Source: Kribbella sp. VKM Ac-2568 | GTDB taxonomy: Bacteria > Actinomycetota > Actinomycetes > Propionibacteriales > Kribbellaceae | Length of the DNA: 64,000 bases | Assembly (NCBI RefSeq): GCF_004345365.1 | Contig: NZ_SLVF01000003.1 | Location: 310,001-374,000 of the forward strand | Reading direction: 5' to 3' | Shown here: positions 46,536 to 55,720 of the stretch, piece by piece | Layout: every line of letters starts with the position of its first letter | Position numbering within the stretch: the stretch's first letter is position 1 | Notes under the pieces: model-generated | Database searches by the model: none | What the model was told of the DNA's origin: nothing | The model's input: the letters and a program-made list of their open reading frames with translations, nothing else | Position numbers and translations under genes: made by a program

Positions 46536-47792
46536 TCAGCGGACGAACTCCACGTCCGGATATCTCGGCGACTCCTTCACCAGCAGTCGCTGCGGACGCC
46601 CCTTCAGGAACTGGTCGAAATACGCACCGAGGTAGGCACGCTGCGCGGCCACGCTCCGGTCCGGGTCGACGTTGCCGAGCAGCGCCTCGACCTCCGCCGC
46701 CGGCACGCCGTACGCCTTCGCCGCGCCAGGGACCGCGAACTGGAAGTCCGCGAAGGCCCCGTGAGTCCCCTCGGGTAGCCGCAGGTCGAGCTTCCAGCCT
46801 CGCTGGTGCTGCCAGAAGCTGACCCAGGACCGGTCCTCGTACGGCGAGCCGGGCTGCGGCAGGTGGGTGTGGTGCTGGCTTGCGAACAGCAGGAAGGGAC
46901 GATCCAGCCCTTGCTTGGCCACCTCGCTCAGCTCGAGGTCCGGGTGGCCGTACTGCAGCGTGCCGTCCAGGTTCACGCCCGCATCGATCCGACGGTCTAC
47001 CAGCATCGTCTCTGCGGCAGCGAAGCCACCCAGCGAGTAGCCGAACATCCCGGTCCGGCGTAGATCGAGCGCGCGCCCCAGCCCCTTCGGCAGGCGACGG
47101 TGGTCGGAGTCAGGGTTGGCACCCGCCTCGAGCCGCTGGAGGTTGTCCAGCACGAACCGGGTGTCGGCGACCCGGACCGCCGTGGCGGGCTTGATGACGT
47201 CCTGCGAGTTCGGCATGGCGGCGGGCGCCACTCGACCGCCTGGGAACTCCACCGGCGCCTCGCCTGTGTGGTCCATCGTCACCACCACATAGCCCCGGCT
47301 GACCAGGTCCTCGACGTGGTTCGTGCCCATCAACCGCGAAGTCCCCATGCCCGGGGAGTACAGGATCACCGGGTGCCGGCCGAGGGAGGGAACACCCGTC
47401 CGCGCGTGCGTCGGCGTACCGGCGTAGTCGATCTGCCCCGGCTTCAGCCCGATCACAGCGCCCACCTGGTCGGCCAGCGGCACCGCAGCATGTGGGGGCG
47501 CGTACGGAGCGCGTGGACCACGAGCGCCGGGCATTGCCGGGTACCAGACGCTGATCATCAGCTCGCGCTTTCGGCCGGGCACCCATGGGTCCACTCGGGA
47601 GTTGTCGACCAGGTGCAGCTCGGTAGTCCCGATCCGATACGGCCCCGTCGGCTCCGGCAACACCAGCCGGTACGCCGTGGGCGCCGCGGTGGTTGATGCC
47701 GGCGGCGACGCACCGGCGGTCTGTGGAACGGCGGTGGCTGTCACCCCGGCAGCAAGCAGAGCGAGCAAGGTACGGCGTTTGACTGTGGTCAT
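46536..47792 (-). CDS. Secreted alpha/beta hydrolase of the PAF-acetylhydrolase/lipase type
   Basis: A 418-residue exported enzyme. The signal peptide (TVKRRTLLALLAAGVTATAV) begins at the ATG at 47792, preceded by GGGGG; it has a twin Arg-like KRR but no clear Tat motif. The catalytic domain shows the oxyanion segment PVILYSPGMGTSRLMGTNHV and the nucleophile elbow GMFGYSLGGFAAAETML, with His in EGTHGAFADF. It resembles platelet-activating-factor acetylhydrolase-type esterases; the natural ester is unknown. Decayed copies of its 3' end lie on both sides. Confidence 0.85.
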   Translation of the reverse strand: MTTVKRRTLLALLAAGVTATAVPQTAGASPPASTTAAPTAYRLVLPEPTGPYRIGTTELHLVDNSRVDPWVPGRKRELMISVWYPAMPGARGPRAPYAPPHAAVPLADQVGAVIGLKPGQIDYAGTPTHARTGVPSLGRHPVILYSPGMGTSRLMGTNHVEDLVSRGYVVVTMDHTGEAPVEFPGGRVAPAAMPNSQDVIKPATAVRVADTRFVLDNLQRLEAGANPDSDHRRLPKGLGRALDLRRTGMFGYSLGGFAAAETMLVDRRIDAGVNLDGTLQYGHPDLELSEVAKQGLDRPFLLFASQHHTHLPQPGSPYEDRSWVSFWQHQRGWKLDLRLPEGTHGAFADFQFAVPGAAKAYGVPAAEVEALLGNVDPDRSVAAQRAYLGAYFDQFLKGRPQRLLVKESPRYPDVEFVR

Positions 47793-47866
47793 CCCCCGAC
47801 CCTGCCCGCCGCTGCTGCAGGCACGGATCACCCGGGAGAGGGACCAACACCCTCCTCAAGATGGAT

Positions 47867-47917
47867 TCAGCGGACGAACGTCATCTCGGGGAGGTCCGGC
47901 GACTCCTCGCGAAGCCG
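47867..47917 (-). pseudogene. Second 3' remnant of a hydrolase paralog
   Basis: The minus-strand frame reads GRLREESPDLPEMTFVR then stop, aligning with GRPQRLLVKESPRYPDVEFVR at the end of the hydrolase. Only about 17 codons survive, 75 bp upstream of the intact gene. With the copy at 46401 it points to an ancestral tandem array. Confidence 0.6.
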
Positions 47918-48021
47918 CCCCCCACCGCCGACGCGGAGCCACCGTGTGATGGAGACCCGTCTCGACTTCATGACGACCACTCGGCGACGGATCGGGTCCG
48001 ATCTAGTGACAAAGCCCGACC

Positions 48022-48043
48022 TTGTGAGTTATCAATAGCGCAA
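48022..48043 (+). promoter_or_regulatory. Possible operator ahead of the GH31 gene
   Basis: An imperfect palindrome with outer arms TTGTG and CGCAA around an AT-rich centre (TTATCAATA) lies about 33 bp before the GTG start. The low local GC and symmetry suit a sugar-repressor site of the LacI or ROK kind. Tentative. Confidence 0.3.
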
Positions 48044-48075
48044 TCCTGTTCATAGATGCGTGAAGTGAGGCACTC

Positions 48076-51000
48076 GTGAGCATCTTTGTCCGCGTTAAAC
48101 GTTCAGCCCTTCTCACTGGAACATCCCTGGCTCTGGTCGCGGGTGCCTTGGTCAACGCAGTCGGCGCGGGACCCGCTGCCGCCGGCTCCACCGAGGCCTC
48201 TGCCGGCGACACCTCCCTCGGCGCGGTGACCGCCTTCGCCGCCGAGACAGCGCAGTACACGCTGACCGCCGGGACCGCGAAGGTCCGCGTGGTCTTCCTC
48301 AAGGACGACGTGTTCCGGATCTGGCTCGCGCCGGACGGCACCTTCACCGACCCGGCCAACACCCCGCCGACCGACCCGACCGCCCCGGCGTCGAACATCG
48401 TCACCAAGACCGACTACGCGAAGCCGAAGACGTCCTGGCGCGACCGGGGCAGCTACTACTCGCTCAAGACGGGCGCCATCGAGGTACGGGCGAACAAGTC
48501 GCCGCTGCGCTTCTCGCTGTACCGGGCGAACGGGCAGCAGATCTGGTCCGAGACGGCTCCGCTGTCCTGGAACGACACCTCCACCACCCAGTCCCTGAGC
48601 CGCGGGGCGAACGAGCAGTACTTCGGCGGCGGGATGCAGAACGGCCGCTTCTCGCACCGCGACCAGACCATCACGGTCGCCCGCGACTTCAACTGGGAGG
48701 ACGGCGGCAACCCGAACGCCTCTCCGTACTACATGAGCACCGCCGGCTACGGCGTACTGCGGAACACGTTCGCGCCGGGCAGTTACAGCTTCGCCGACCC
48801 CGTCGTCGCCAAGCACGACGAGAAGCGGTTCGACGCGTACTACTTCGTCGGCGATCTCAAGACCTCGCTGGACCGCTACACGGAGCTGAGCGGCCGCCCG
48901 TTCATGCCTCCGATCTACGGCCTCGAGTACGGCGACTCCGACTGCTACAACCGCGGGCACTACGCCACCGACCCGGATACCAGCAACGACTGGAAGGTCC
49001 ACCCGGAGAAGGTGACGACGCTGGACGCGGTCAAGGTGGCGCAGAAGTTCCGCGACGAGGACATGCCCGGCGGCTGGATGCTGGTCAACGACGACTACGG
49101 CTGCGGGTACTCCGACGACACCGACTCCGAGCAGGTCGACGGCACCTGGTGGGGCAAGCGGGAGATCCCCGCGCTCAAGCAGACCGGCGACGAACTGCGC
49201 CAGCGGAACATCCAGATGGGCCTGTGGACGCAGTCGTCCCTCGACCGGCAGCCGGCCGAGGTGGGCGAGGCCGGAGTCCGGGTGCGCAAGCTGGACGTCG
49301 CCTGGGTCGGCCCGGGCTACCGGTACGCGCTCAGCGCCTGCGACACCGCGCATGACGGCATCGAGCAGTACAGCAACGCCCGCGGCTACGCCTGGATGGT
49401 CGAGGGCTGGGCGGGTGCGCAGCGGTGCGCGGTGCAGTGGACCGGCGACCACAGCGGCTCCCTCGACGCGATCAAGTGGCAGATCCCGGCCATCACCGGT
49501 TCCGGCAACTCCGGGATCGCCTACAGCGCGGGTGACGTCGACGGCATCTTCGGCGGCTCCCCGACCAGCTACACCCGGGACCTGCAGTGGAAGGTGTTCA
49601 ACCCGGCCTTCATGACGATGTCCGGCTGGGCGACCCCGGCGTACAAGCAGCCGTGGACGTACGGCGAGCCGTACACCTCGATCAACCGCAAGTACCTCAA
49701 GCTGCGCGAGCGCCTGCTCCCGTACTTCTACTCGTACGCCGCCGAGGCGCACCGTACCGGTGCTCCGCTGAACCGCTCGCTGGTGCTGGAGTACCCGGAC
49801 GACCCGAAGACCTGGGACGACACCACGAAGTACGAGTTCCTGGCCGGCAAGGAGTTCCTGGTGGCGCCGATGTGGGGCGCCGACGAGGTGAAGAGCGGCA
49901 TCTACCTGCCCAAGGGCAACTGGGTGGACTACTGGACCGGCAAGGTCTACCAGGGCCCGACGACCGTCAACGGGTACCACGCGAAGCTCGACACGCTGCC
50001 CTTGTTCGTCAAGGCCGGCGCGGTGGTCCCGATGTGGAAGAGCGGCATCAACTCGGCCGCGGAGCAGGGCTTCGGCGACCGGCTCACCGTCGACGTCTAC
50101 CCCCAGGGCAAGTCGTCCTTCTCGCTCTACGAGGACGACCGCGTCACCCGTGACTACAAGTTGGACAAGTCCGCCAGCCAACTGCTGGAGGTCGCGGCAC
50201 CCGTCTCGGCTCGCGGCGACGTCACCGTCAAGATCGGCGCCAGCCGCGGTTCGTACGCGGGCAAGCCAGGCGCCCGCCCGTACGAGCTGACCGTCCACAC
50301 CGGCACCGCACCGCGCGACGTCACCGTGGACGGGAGCAAGCTCACCAAGCTGGTCAGCAAGAACGCGTACCTCGCGGCCTCCACCGGCTGGTACTACGAG
50401 AACGGCGTGGTGCTGGTGAAGACGGCATCGCTGTCGACCTCTCGTGATGCCACCGTGCGACTGGACGACACCACCTCGGTCGGCGGCGGCAAGGCGGTCT
50501 CCGACACCTTCGGCACCCCCGAGCTCTCCTCGCCGTCCCTGTGGAACGCCCCGGGCCAGGCCACCGAGGTCACCGCCACCTTCAAGAACGCCGGTACGAC
50601 GGCGATGCGCGACGTACGGCTGGCTCTCGACCTGCCGGACGGGTGGACGGCCACTGGTTCGAGCACCTTCGCCAAGGTCGACCCGGGTAAGACGGTCAGC
50701 ACCAAGCTGGCGGTGACCCCCGCCGCTGCGGTGAAACCGGCCAGTTTCACTCTGCGGCTGGACGCGTCGTACAAGGTGGACGACGCCGCGTACACCAACA
50801 GCACGGTGGCCACGGCACAGTTGCCCTACGCATCCTTGTCGCAGGCGGCGAACGTCGTCGGCGTGAGCGACGCGTCGAGCTTTGCCCAGGGCAACTTCGA
50901 CGGATCGGGCAACAGCTTCAACGGCGAGGCCCTCGCCGCGGCGGGCTACACGCCGGGCGCGAAGGTCACCGTGCAGGACGCCGAGTTCACCTGGCCCACG

Positions 51001-51843
51001 GGTGCTCCGGGAACGCCGAACCTGGTGAAGAACCAGCCGGCCCCGATCCTCGTCTCCGGCACCGGTTCTCACCTTGCCCTGCTGGGCGCGGGAGCGAGCC
51101 TGAACGCCAAGGGGAGCGTCACCGTCATCTACACCGATGGGTCCGAGTCGCAGGCTCCGTTCCAGTTGCCGAACTGGTGTTGCCAGGACCCGACCACCGG
51201 CGGCGCGAAGCTCGCGGTCTCGGTGAAGGGCCGGTACACACCGGCCGGTCTGGCCAACACCACAACGGATTACCGGGTCTTCTACACCGCTGTAGCACTG
51301 GATCCGGGCAAGACGGTGAAGGCGATCAAGCTGCCCGGCGGCGGCCTCGGGTTCTTCGCCGCGACCATCGCGGACAAGCCGCTACCGCCGGCACCCACCG
51401 GACAGCCCTGGGTGAGCGACCTGGAGTGGATCGACTCGAGCAACGGCTGGGGACCGGTCGAGCGGGACAAGAGCAACGGCGAGGACGGCGCCGGTGACGG
51501 CGGCCCACTCACGCTGGACGGCACGCAGTACGCCAAGGGGCTCGGTACCCACGCGCCGTCGTTAGTCAGCGTCCGGCTCGGTGGCAACTGTTCGGCCTTC
51601 ACCGCGAAGGTCGGGGTGGACGACGAGATGGAGGATCGTGGCAAGGTGAGCTTCAAGGTCGCCGTCGACGGTGTGGCGAAGTACACATCGGATCTGCTCA
51701 CCGGAACGTCGCCCACGGTGCCTGTCACGGTTGATGTGACAGGTGGTCAGCTACTGACGTTGCAGGTGACCGACGCCGGCGACGGTGTCACCAGCGACCA
51801 CGCCGACTGGGCGGACGCCCGCCTAACCTGCGGGAGCAACTGA
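48076..51843 (+). CDS. Secreted multidomain glycoside hydrolase family 31 enzyme
   Basis: A 1255-residue exported alpha-glycosidase. After a signal peptide (about 1-36, ending GPAAAGS) come the GH31 N-terminal beta domain, a catalytic TIM barrel (about 270-620) with Asp407 in VRKLDVAWVG as likely nucleophile and Asp458 in QWTGDHSGS as likely acid/base, a proximal beta domain with YEDDRVTRDYKL, a NEW3-type domain (about 820-910), and a C-terminal NPCBM carbohydrate-binding domain (about 1110-1250: YAKGLGTHAPSLVSVRLGGN, FTAKVGVDDEMEDRG). NPCBM and NEW3 modules suggest action on polysaccharide or glycan, outside the cell. GTG at 48076 is the start. Followed by a large hairpin. Confidence 0.9.
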   Translation: MSIFVRVKRSALLTGTSLALVAGALVNAVGAGPAAAGSTEASAGDTSLGAVTAFAAETAQYTLTAGTAKVRVVFLKDDVFRIWLAPDGTFTDPANTPPTDPTAPASNIVTKTDYAKPKTSWRDRGSYYSLKTGAIEVRANKSPLRFSLYRANGQQIWSETAPLSWNDTSTTQSLSRGANEQYFGGGMQNGRFSHRDQTITVARDFNWEDGGNPNASPYYMSTAGYGVLRNTFAPGSYSFADPVVAKHDEKRFDAYYFVGDLKTSLDRYTELSGRPFMPPIYGLEYGDSDCYNRGHYATDPDTSNDWKVHPEKVTTLDAVKVAQKFRDEDMPGGWMLVNDDYGCGYSDDTDSEQVDGTWWGKREIPALKQTGDELRQRNIQMGLWTQSSLDRQPAEVGEAGVRVRKLDVAWVGPGYRYALSACDTAHDGIEQYSNARGYAWMVEGWAGAQRCAVQWTGDHSGSLDAIKWQIPAITGSGNSGIAYSAGDVDGIFGGSPTSYTRDLQWKVFNPAFMTMSGWATPAYKQPWTYGEPYTSINRKYLKLRERLLPYFYSYAAEAHRTGAPLNRSLVLEYPDDPKTWDDTTKYEFLAGKEFLVAPMWGADEVKSGIYLPKGNWVDYWTGKVYQGPTTVNGYHAKLDTLPLFVKAGAVVPMWKSGINSAAEQGFGDRLTVDVYPQGKSSFSLYEDDRVTRDYKLDKSASQLLEVAAPVSARGDVTVKIGASRGSYAGKPGARPYELTVHTGTAPRDVTVDGSKLTKLVSKNAYLAASTGWYYENGVVLVKTASLSTSRDATVRLDDTTSVGGGKAVSDTFGTPELSSPSLWNAPGQATEVTATFKNAGTTAMRDVRLALDLPDGWTATGSSTFAKVDPGKTVSTKLAVTPAAAVKPASFTLRLDASYKVDDAAYTNSTVATAQLPYASLSQAANVVGVSDASSFAQGNFDGSGNSFNGEALAAAGYTPGAKVTVQDAEFTWPTGAPGTPNLVKNQPAPILVSGTGSHLALLGAGASLNAKGSVTVIYTDGSESQAPFQLPNWCCQDPTTGGAKLAVSVKGRYTPAGLANTTTDYRVFYTAVALDPGKTVKAIKLPGGGLGFFAATIADKPLPPAPTGQPWVSDLEWIDSSNGWGPVERDKSNGEDGAGDGGPLTLDGTQYAKGLGTHAPSLVSVRLGGNCSAFTAKVGVDDEMEDRGKVSFKVAVDGVAKYTSDLLTGTSPTVPVTVDVTGGQLLTLQVTDAGDGVTSDHADWADARLTCGSN

Positions 51844-51880
51844 CACATCCGACTTTCGGCTGGACTTTCCCTGAGCACCC

Positions 51881-51930
51881 CCGGAACCCACCTGATCGCC
51901 GTCCCAGGGGACGGTACAGGTGGGTTCCGG
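51881..51930. terminator. Compound hairpin after the GH31 gene
   Basis: CCGGAACCCACCTG and CAGGTGGGTTCCGG form a perfect 14-bp outer stem, with CCGTCC/GGACGG as an inner stem. Centre is 62 bp past the stop. Strong terminator for the long GH31 message. Confidence 0.75.
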
Positions 51931-52104
51931 TGGTAACCCGCCCCTCGTCCATGACAGGGTCTGACCTGGCAGGACCATGGCCCCCTCCCATGGTGGTGCC
52001 AACGCCACTGCGGAAGTAGTGCCAACACCATCAGATCTGGTCCCCGGGGCGACTACTTTCGAAGTAGGGATGCAGCCGTCGGGGCAGCTGTTCAGAGAGG
52101 GCGC

Positions 52105-53415
52105 GTGGGAGTCATGGTTGCGACATATGTGAAGAGATGGGTCGGCAGCCGGGTCTTGAGCAGAACCACCCGCAAAGGTGGTCTCAATCTGTCGAAGATG
52201 CGGATCGTCCCCCGCCAGCTCTCGATGCCGCTGCGCCGCGAAGGCCTGGACCCGACCCCGGAACTGGGCGAGGTCCGTGAGACCGAGCCGGTCCACAAAC
52301 TGGCCCACCTGTTCGGGCTGAACGTCTGGGTGGTCAGCGGCCACGCCGAGGCCAAGGCGGTGCTCGCGGACACCACGAACTTCAGCAACGACATCCGGCC
52401 GCTGGTCGGCTCGGACCCGAGCAAGCCGTCCGAGGGGATCGGCGGCCTCGGCTTCACCGATCCGCCGGACCACACCCGGCTGCGCAAGCTCCTCACCCCC
52501 GAGTTCACCAAGCGCCGGCTGGCCCGGCTGGAACCGGCGATCGAGAAGATCGTCAACGACCAGCTCGACCTGATGGAGGCCAAGGGCCCGGTCGTCGACA
52601 TCGTCGCGGACTTCGCCTTCAACGTTCCGTTCCTGCTGATCGCCGACCTGCTCGGCGTCGAGGAGTCCGACCGGGACAGGTTCCGGGCCCTGGGTCCGGC
52701 CCGCTTCGACCTCTCCGGCGGCGGGATCGGCGTCTTCGGCTCGGCCAGCGAGTCGCGCGAATTCCTTTTCGAGATCGTCGGCAAGCAGCGCCAGAACCCC
52801 GGCGACGGCCTGATCGGCTCGATCATCCGCGAGCACGGCGACGGGATCGACGACATCGAGCTCGGTGGGCTCGCTGACGGCGTCTTCCTCGGCGGCTACG
52901 AGACCTCGGCCAGCATGCTGGCCCTCGGCACCCTGGTACTGATGCGCGACCCGGAGAACTTCGCCCGGATCCGCAACGAGCCGGGCGCGGTGGACGCGAT
53001 CGTCGAAGAACTCCTGCGGTACCTGACGGTCGTCCAGGTCGCCTTCCCGCGGTTCGCCAAGCACGACCAGGACCTTTTCGGCCAGCAGGTCAAGAAGGGC
53101 GACCTGGTCGCCGTCTCGCTGTCCGGCGCGGACCGGGACAAGGAGGTGTTCGGGCTGGACGCGGAGTCCTTCTACCCGCAGCGAGCACCTGCCGCGCACC
53201 TCGCGTTCGGGCATGGCATGCACCGCTGCGTCGGCGCCGAGCTAGCCCGGATGGAACTGCGAGCCGCCTTCACCGCCCTGGCACACCGCTTTCCGGACCT
53301 GTCCCTCGCTGTCTCTGAGGACCAACTGCGATTCCGTGACTTCTCCATCGTCTACGGAGTCGAGTCACTCCCGGTCCAGCTCCGCGCCGCCGAAACCCAG
53401 CAGGCAGCCGGCTGA
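52105..53415 (+). CDS. Cytochrome P450
   Basis: A 436-residue P450. The I-helix motif is FLGGYETSASML with the acid-alcohol pair Glu-Thr, the K-helix EELLRYL gives ExxR, and the heme loop is FGHGMHRCVGAELARMEL with Cys375. The N-terminus has a basic stretch and no membrane anchor, so it is soluble, like bacterial P450s. No ferredoxin or reductase gene is adjacent; electrons must come from elsewhere. GTG at 52105 or ATG at 52114 could be the start. A strong terminator follows. The substrate is unknown. Confidence 0.93.
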   Translation: MGVMVATYVKRWVGSRVLSRTTRKGGLNLSKMRIVPRQLSMPLRREGLDPTPELGEVRETEPVHKLAHLFGLNVWVVSGHAEAKAVLADTTNFSNDIRPLVGSDPSKPSEGIGGLGFTDPPDHTRLRKLLTPEFTKRRLARLEPAIEKIVNDQLDLMEAKGPVVDIVADFAFNVPFLLIADLLGVEESDRDRFRALGPARFDLSGGGIGVFGSASESREFLFEIVGKQRQNPGDGLIGSIIREHGDGIDDIELGGLADGVFLGGYETSASMLALGTLVLMRDPENFARIRNEPGAVDAIVEELLRYLTVVQVAFPRFAKHDQDLFGQQVKKGDLVAVSLSGADRDKEVFGLDAESFYPQRAPAAHLAFGHGMHRCVGAELARMELRAAFTALAHRFPDLSLAVSEDQLRFRDFSIVYGVESLPVQLRAAETQQAAG

Positions 53416-53428
53416 TCCGACGAGGCTT

Positions 53429-53456
53429 GTACGTCGGTCCGCACGGGCCGACGTAC
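53429..53456 (+). terminator. Terminator of the P450 gene
   Basis: GTACGTCGGTCC and GGGCCGACGTAC form a 12-bp stem (one G-U pair) with loop GCAC, 13 bp past the P450 stop. High-confidence hairpin. Confidence 0.75.
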
Positions 53457-53528
53457 TCCCTTCCTTCGTCGCTCGCTCGTGGCCTGCTCCGACTCACCCC
53501 TGGTCGTCTGCTCCTCCGTCGCCTGCTC
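53457..53528 (-). repeat. Intergenic repeat copy downstream of the P450 gene
   Basis: On the minus strand GCGACGGAGGAGCAGACGAC is followed by GGGGTGAGTCGGAGC and GAGCGAGCGACGAAGG, related to the array at 37498 and the copies around lacZ. More diverged than those. Confidence 0.55.
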
Positions 53529-53645
53529 AAAACGCCCGCGGTGGTTGCTGCACACATCTGGGATGTCCCGCCGCTGTGGTGTCCGCTCAGACGTTCCCCG
53601 ACGCATCTCTCGGATGCAAAGCCCGTCGAGCGGATAGTCCTGCCA

Positions 53646-53940
53646 GGGCGATCCAAATGGCGTGATCCGTGCAAGGTGGCGATGGCGGCCGGTGTGTACG
53701 ACCTCCTAACGCCGGCCGACCGGTTTCCAGCCGTCGACACCTGCCTGGTGGGATCGGAGTACAGACGCCCCGATCTGGCGGAATACCGCGCGCGAATACG
53801 CCGAGGAATTTCTGGGCGAGCCGGAGTCTGACGGTACTCGCAGCCAACCAATCGACCATCAACCTGAGCCCGTCGATCAGGGGATGTGGGATTCGCGGGG
53901 AGAGATCACCCCGACGCCGTCCCATCGCTTCCAGTCGTAG
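53646..53940 (+). pseudogene. Broken C-terminal half of a regulator-like protein
   Basis: The reading RDPCKVAMAAGVYDLLTPAD runs in one frame to about 53770, then natural sequence continues in the next frame (REYAEEFLGEPESDGTRSQP) to a TAG at 53938. The 'MAAGVY..' and 'REYAEEFLGEPE' segments resemble the C-terminal domain of a family of actinobacterial XRE-type regulators as I remember them. The N-terminal helix-turn-helix is missing, so this is a decayed fragment. Family assignment is tentative. Confidence 0.5.
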
Positions 53941-54143
53941 GTTGCGATTCGGGGATGCCCGGATGCTTTACCCAGCAGCGGCTGGCTGATCCGGCGGTTC
54001 TCGTCCAGGGTTCCTTGTCCTGACAATAGTACCGACGACCACGCTGAGCGGAGTACTGGTGATCAGGCCGTGACAGCGGGGCCCTCCGCGACCACAATGG
54101 GCGGTCCGACCCGAACAGCGGGTGACGGACGGGAGGGGCGGGG

Positions 54144-55697
54144 ATGGACGCGGGGCAGCTGACCGCACGCATCGCCGCCGCGATGACGCTGGCCCAATCA
54201 GGCGGACACGCGGTCGCGGCGGACCAGATCGACGTGATCCGCGCCGAGCTCGGCGGCGTGCCCAGCTACGAGCTGGCGGCCGCGGAGTACGTCCGCGGCG
54301 TGGCTGCGCACCATGCCAGCGACGCCGACGAGGCGCTGGCGGCGGTGGATGAGTGCCTCGCCGTGGCCCGCGCGATCGACGAGCCGGGCTGGGAAGCGAA
54401 CGCCTTGCCGATCCGGATCATCAACCTGGCCCGGAGCGGACGCGGTGGCGACACCGTGAACGACATGGTCGCCGCCGAGCACGCGCTCAAACGAACCACT
54501 GATCCCGGCCTGCGCGGCTGGGCCCACACCGGACTCGGATATGCGTACGACGTACTGCGGCTGTTCGAGCTGTGCATCCCGCACTACGAGAGCGCCACCG
54601 GGATTGACGCCGACGTGCTCGAGCTCGCGGAGTCGCCCGCGATCGACCGGCTCAACCTCGCGGAGACCTACCTGCGCTGGGCCCACGAGCTCGAGCGGCT
54701 CGGCGACCCGGCGTACGAGGCGGAGATCGAGGAAAGACTTGCCTCGGCGGCTTACTGGGCCAGCGAAGCGGCGCTGGTGGTCGTCGACGACGAGAGCCAG
54801 GAGTACTGGCGGTTGAGCGCGCGTCTATGGCTCGCCGCGGCAGTGACCGCCGGGGATCCCGCAGCAGCCGTTGAGGAGTTGGAGGACTGCCGCGATCAGA
54901 TCAGCAAGCTCGGCGAGACCGAGCGGCTGGCGATCGCCGGCGCCTACCTGGCAAGGGCTTTGGCGGCACAGGGCAAGTTGGACCAGGCAAGGGCTGCCGC
55001 CGAACGCGCGGCCGACGACCTGATCCCGCTGGCCGATCCGGCGACCCAGATCCTTGTCCTGCAAACGAGATCGGAGCTGGCGGCGGCCAACGGCGAGTTC
55101 GGTGCCGCCACCGGCTTGGCCTATGCGCGCTCGGTGGCCCGTGGCTGGTGGAAGGAACGCCAGCGCGCGCTGAACGCAGTACGGCATGCGCTGGTCGTGC
55201 ATGATCTGTCGGCGCGTCATGATGCCGAATGGCACGCGGCACGGCAGGATCCTCTGACCGGCATCGGCAACCGCCGGGCGATGGACGAGCGATTGACGGC
55301 TGCGCGGGACTCCCAGCGGGCGGTGACATTGCTGGCCATCGACGTCGACGACCTGAAGGTGGTCAACGACACCTACGGGCATGCCTGTGGGGACGAATTG
55401 CTGCAACTAGTGGCAAACCTGCTGGTGGAACAGGCGCGAGCGACCGATGCCGTGATTCGATCGGGAGGGGACGAGTTCTTCGTGGTGCTGGATCAGCTGG
55501 ACGCGGAGGGCGGCGCCCAACTGGCCGAGCGGGTCCGAGCCGCCGTCGCGATCGTCGCGGGGACGACGGCGAAACCGTGGCTGCGCGGATTGAGCCTGAG
55601 CATCGGGTACGCCGCGACCGCGGAAGGGGTACCGGTGGAACTCCTGGTCCCGGTGGCGGACCACCGGTTGTACGAAGACAAGCGCCGAGTCAGGTGA
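54144..55697 (+). CDS. GGDEF diguanylate cyclase with helical-repeat N-terminus, first of two paralogs
   Basis: A 517-residue soluble protein. Residues about 1-350 are all helical with TPR-like pairs (AAVDECLAVARAIDEPGWEA, RGWAHTGLGYAYDVLRLFEL, AGAYLARALAAQGKLDQARA). The GGDEF domain (about 355-517) carries intact catalytic SGGDEFF at 441-445 and an I-site RATD five residues before it, so it can both make cyclic di-GMP and be product-inhibited. No EAL domain or membrane helix. The ATG at 54144 has GGGAGG nearby. The paralog starts 23 bp after the stop. Confidence 0.9.
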   Translation: MDAGQLTARIAAAMTLAQSGGHAVAADQIDVIRAELGGVPSYELAAAEYVRGVAAHHASDADEALAAVDECLAVARAIDEPGWEANALPIRIINLARSGRGGDTVNDMVAAEHALKRTTDPGLRGWAHTGLGYAYDVLRLFELCIPHYESATGIDADVLELAESPAIDRLNLAETYLRWAHELERLGDPAYEAEIEERLASAAYWASEAALVVVDDESQEYWRLSARLWLAAAVTAGDPAAAVEELEDCRDQISKLGETERLAIAGAYLARALAAQGKLDQARAAAERAADDLIPLADPATQILVLQTRSELAAANGEFGAATGLAYARSVARGWWKERQRALNAVRHALVVHDLSARHDAEWHAARQDPLTGIGNRRAMDERLTAARDSQRAVTLLAIDVDDLKVVNDTYGHACGDELLQLVANLLVEQARATDAVIRSGGDEFFVVLDQLDAEGGAQLAERVRAAVAIVAGTTAKPWLRGLSLSIGYAATAEGVPVELLVPVADHRLYEDKRRVR

Positions 55698-55720
55698 GGG
55701 TCGGCGGCAGGGGAGGTCGG

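Noticed and set aside
48103..51072. A 989-codon minus-strand open frame opposite the GH31 gene
   Set aside because: Arg/Val/Gly/Leu-rich shadow with no domain; the + strand carries a complete multidomain enzyme.
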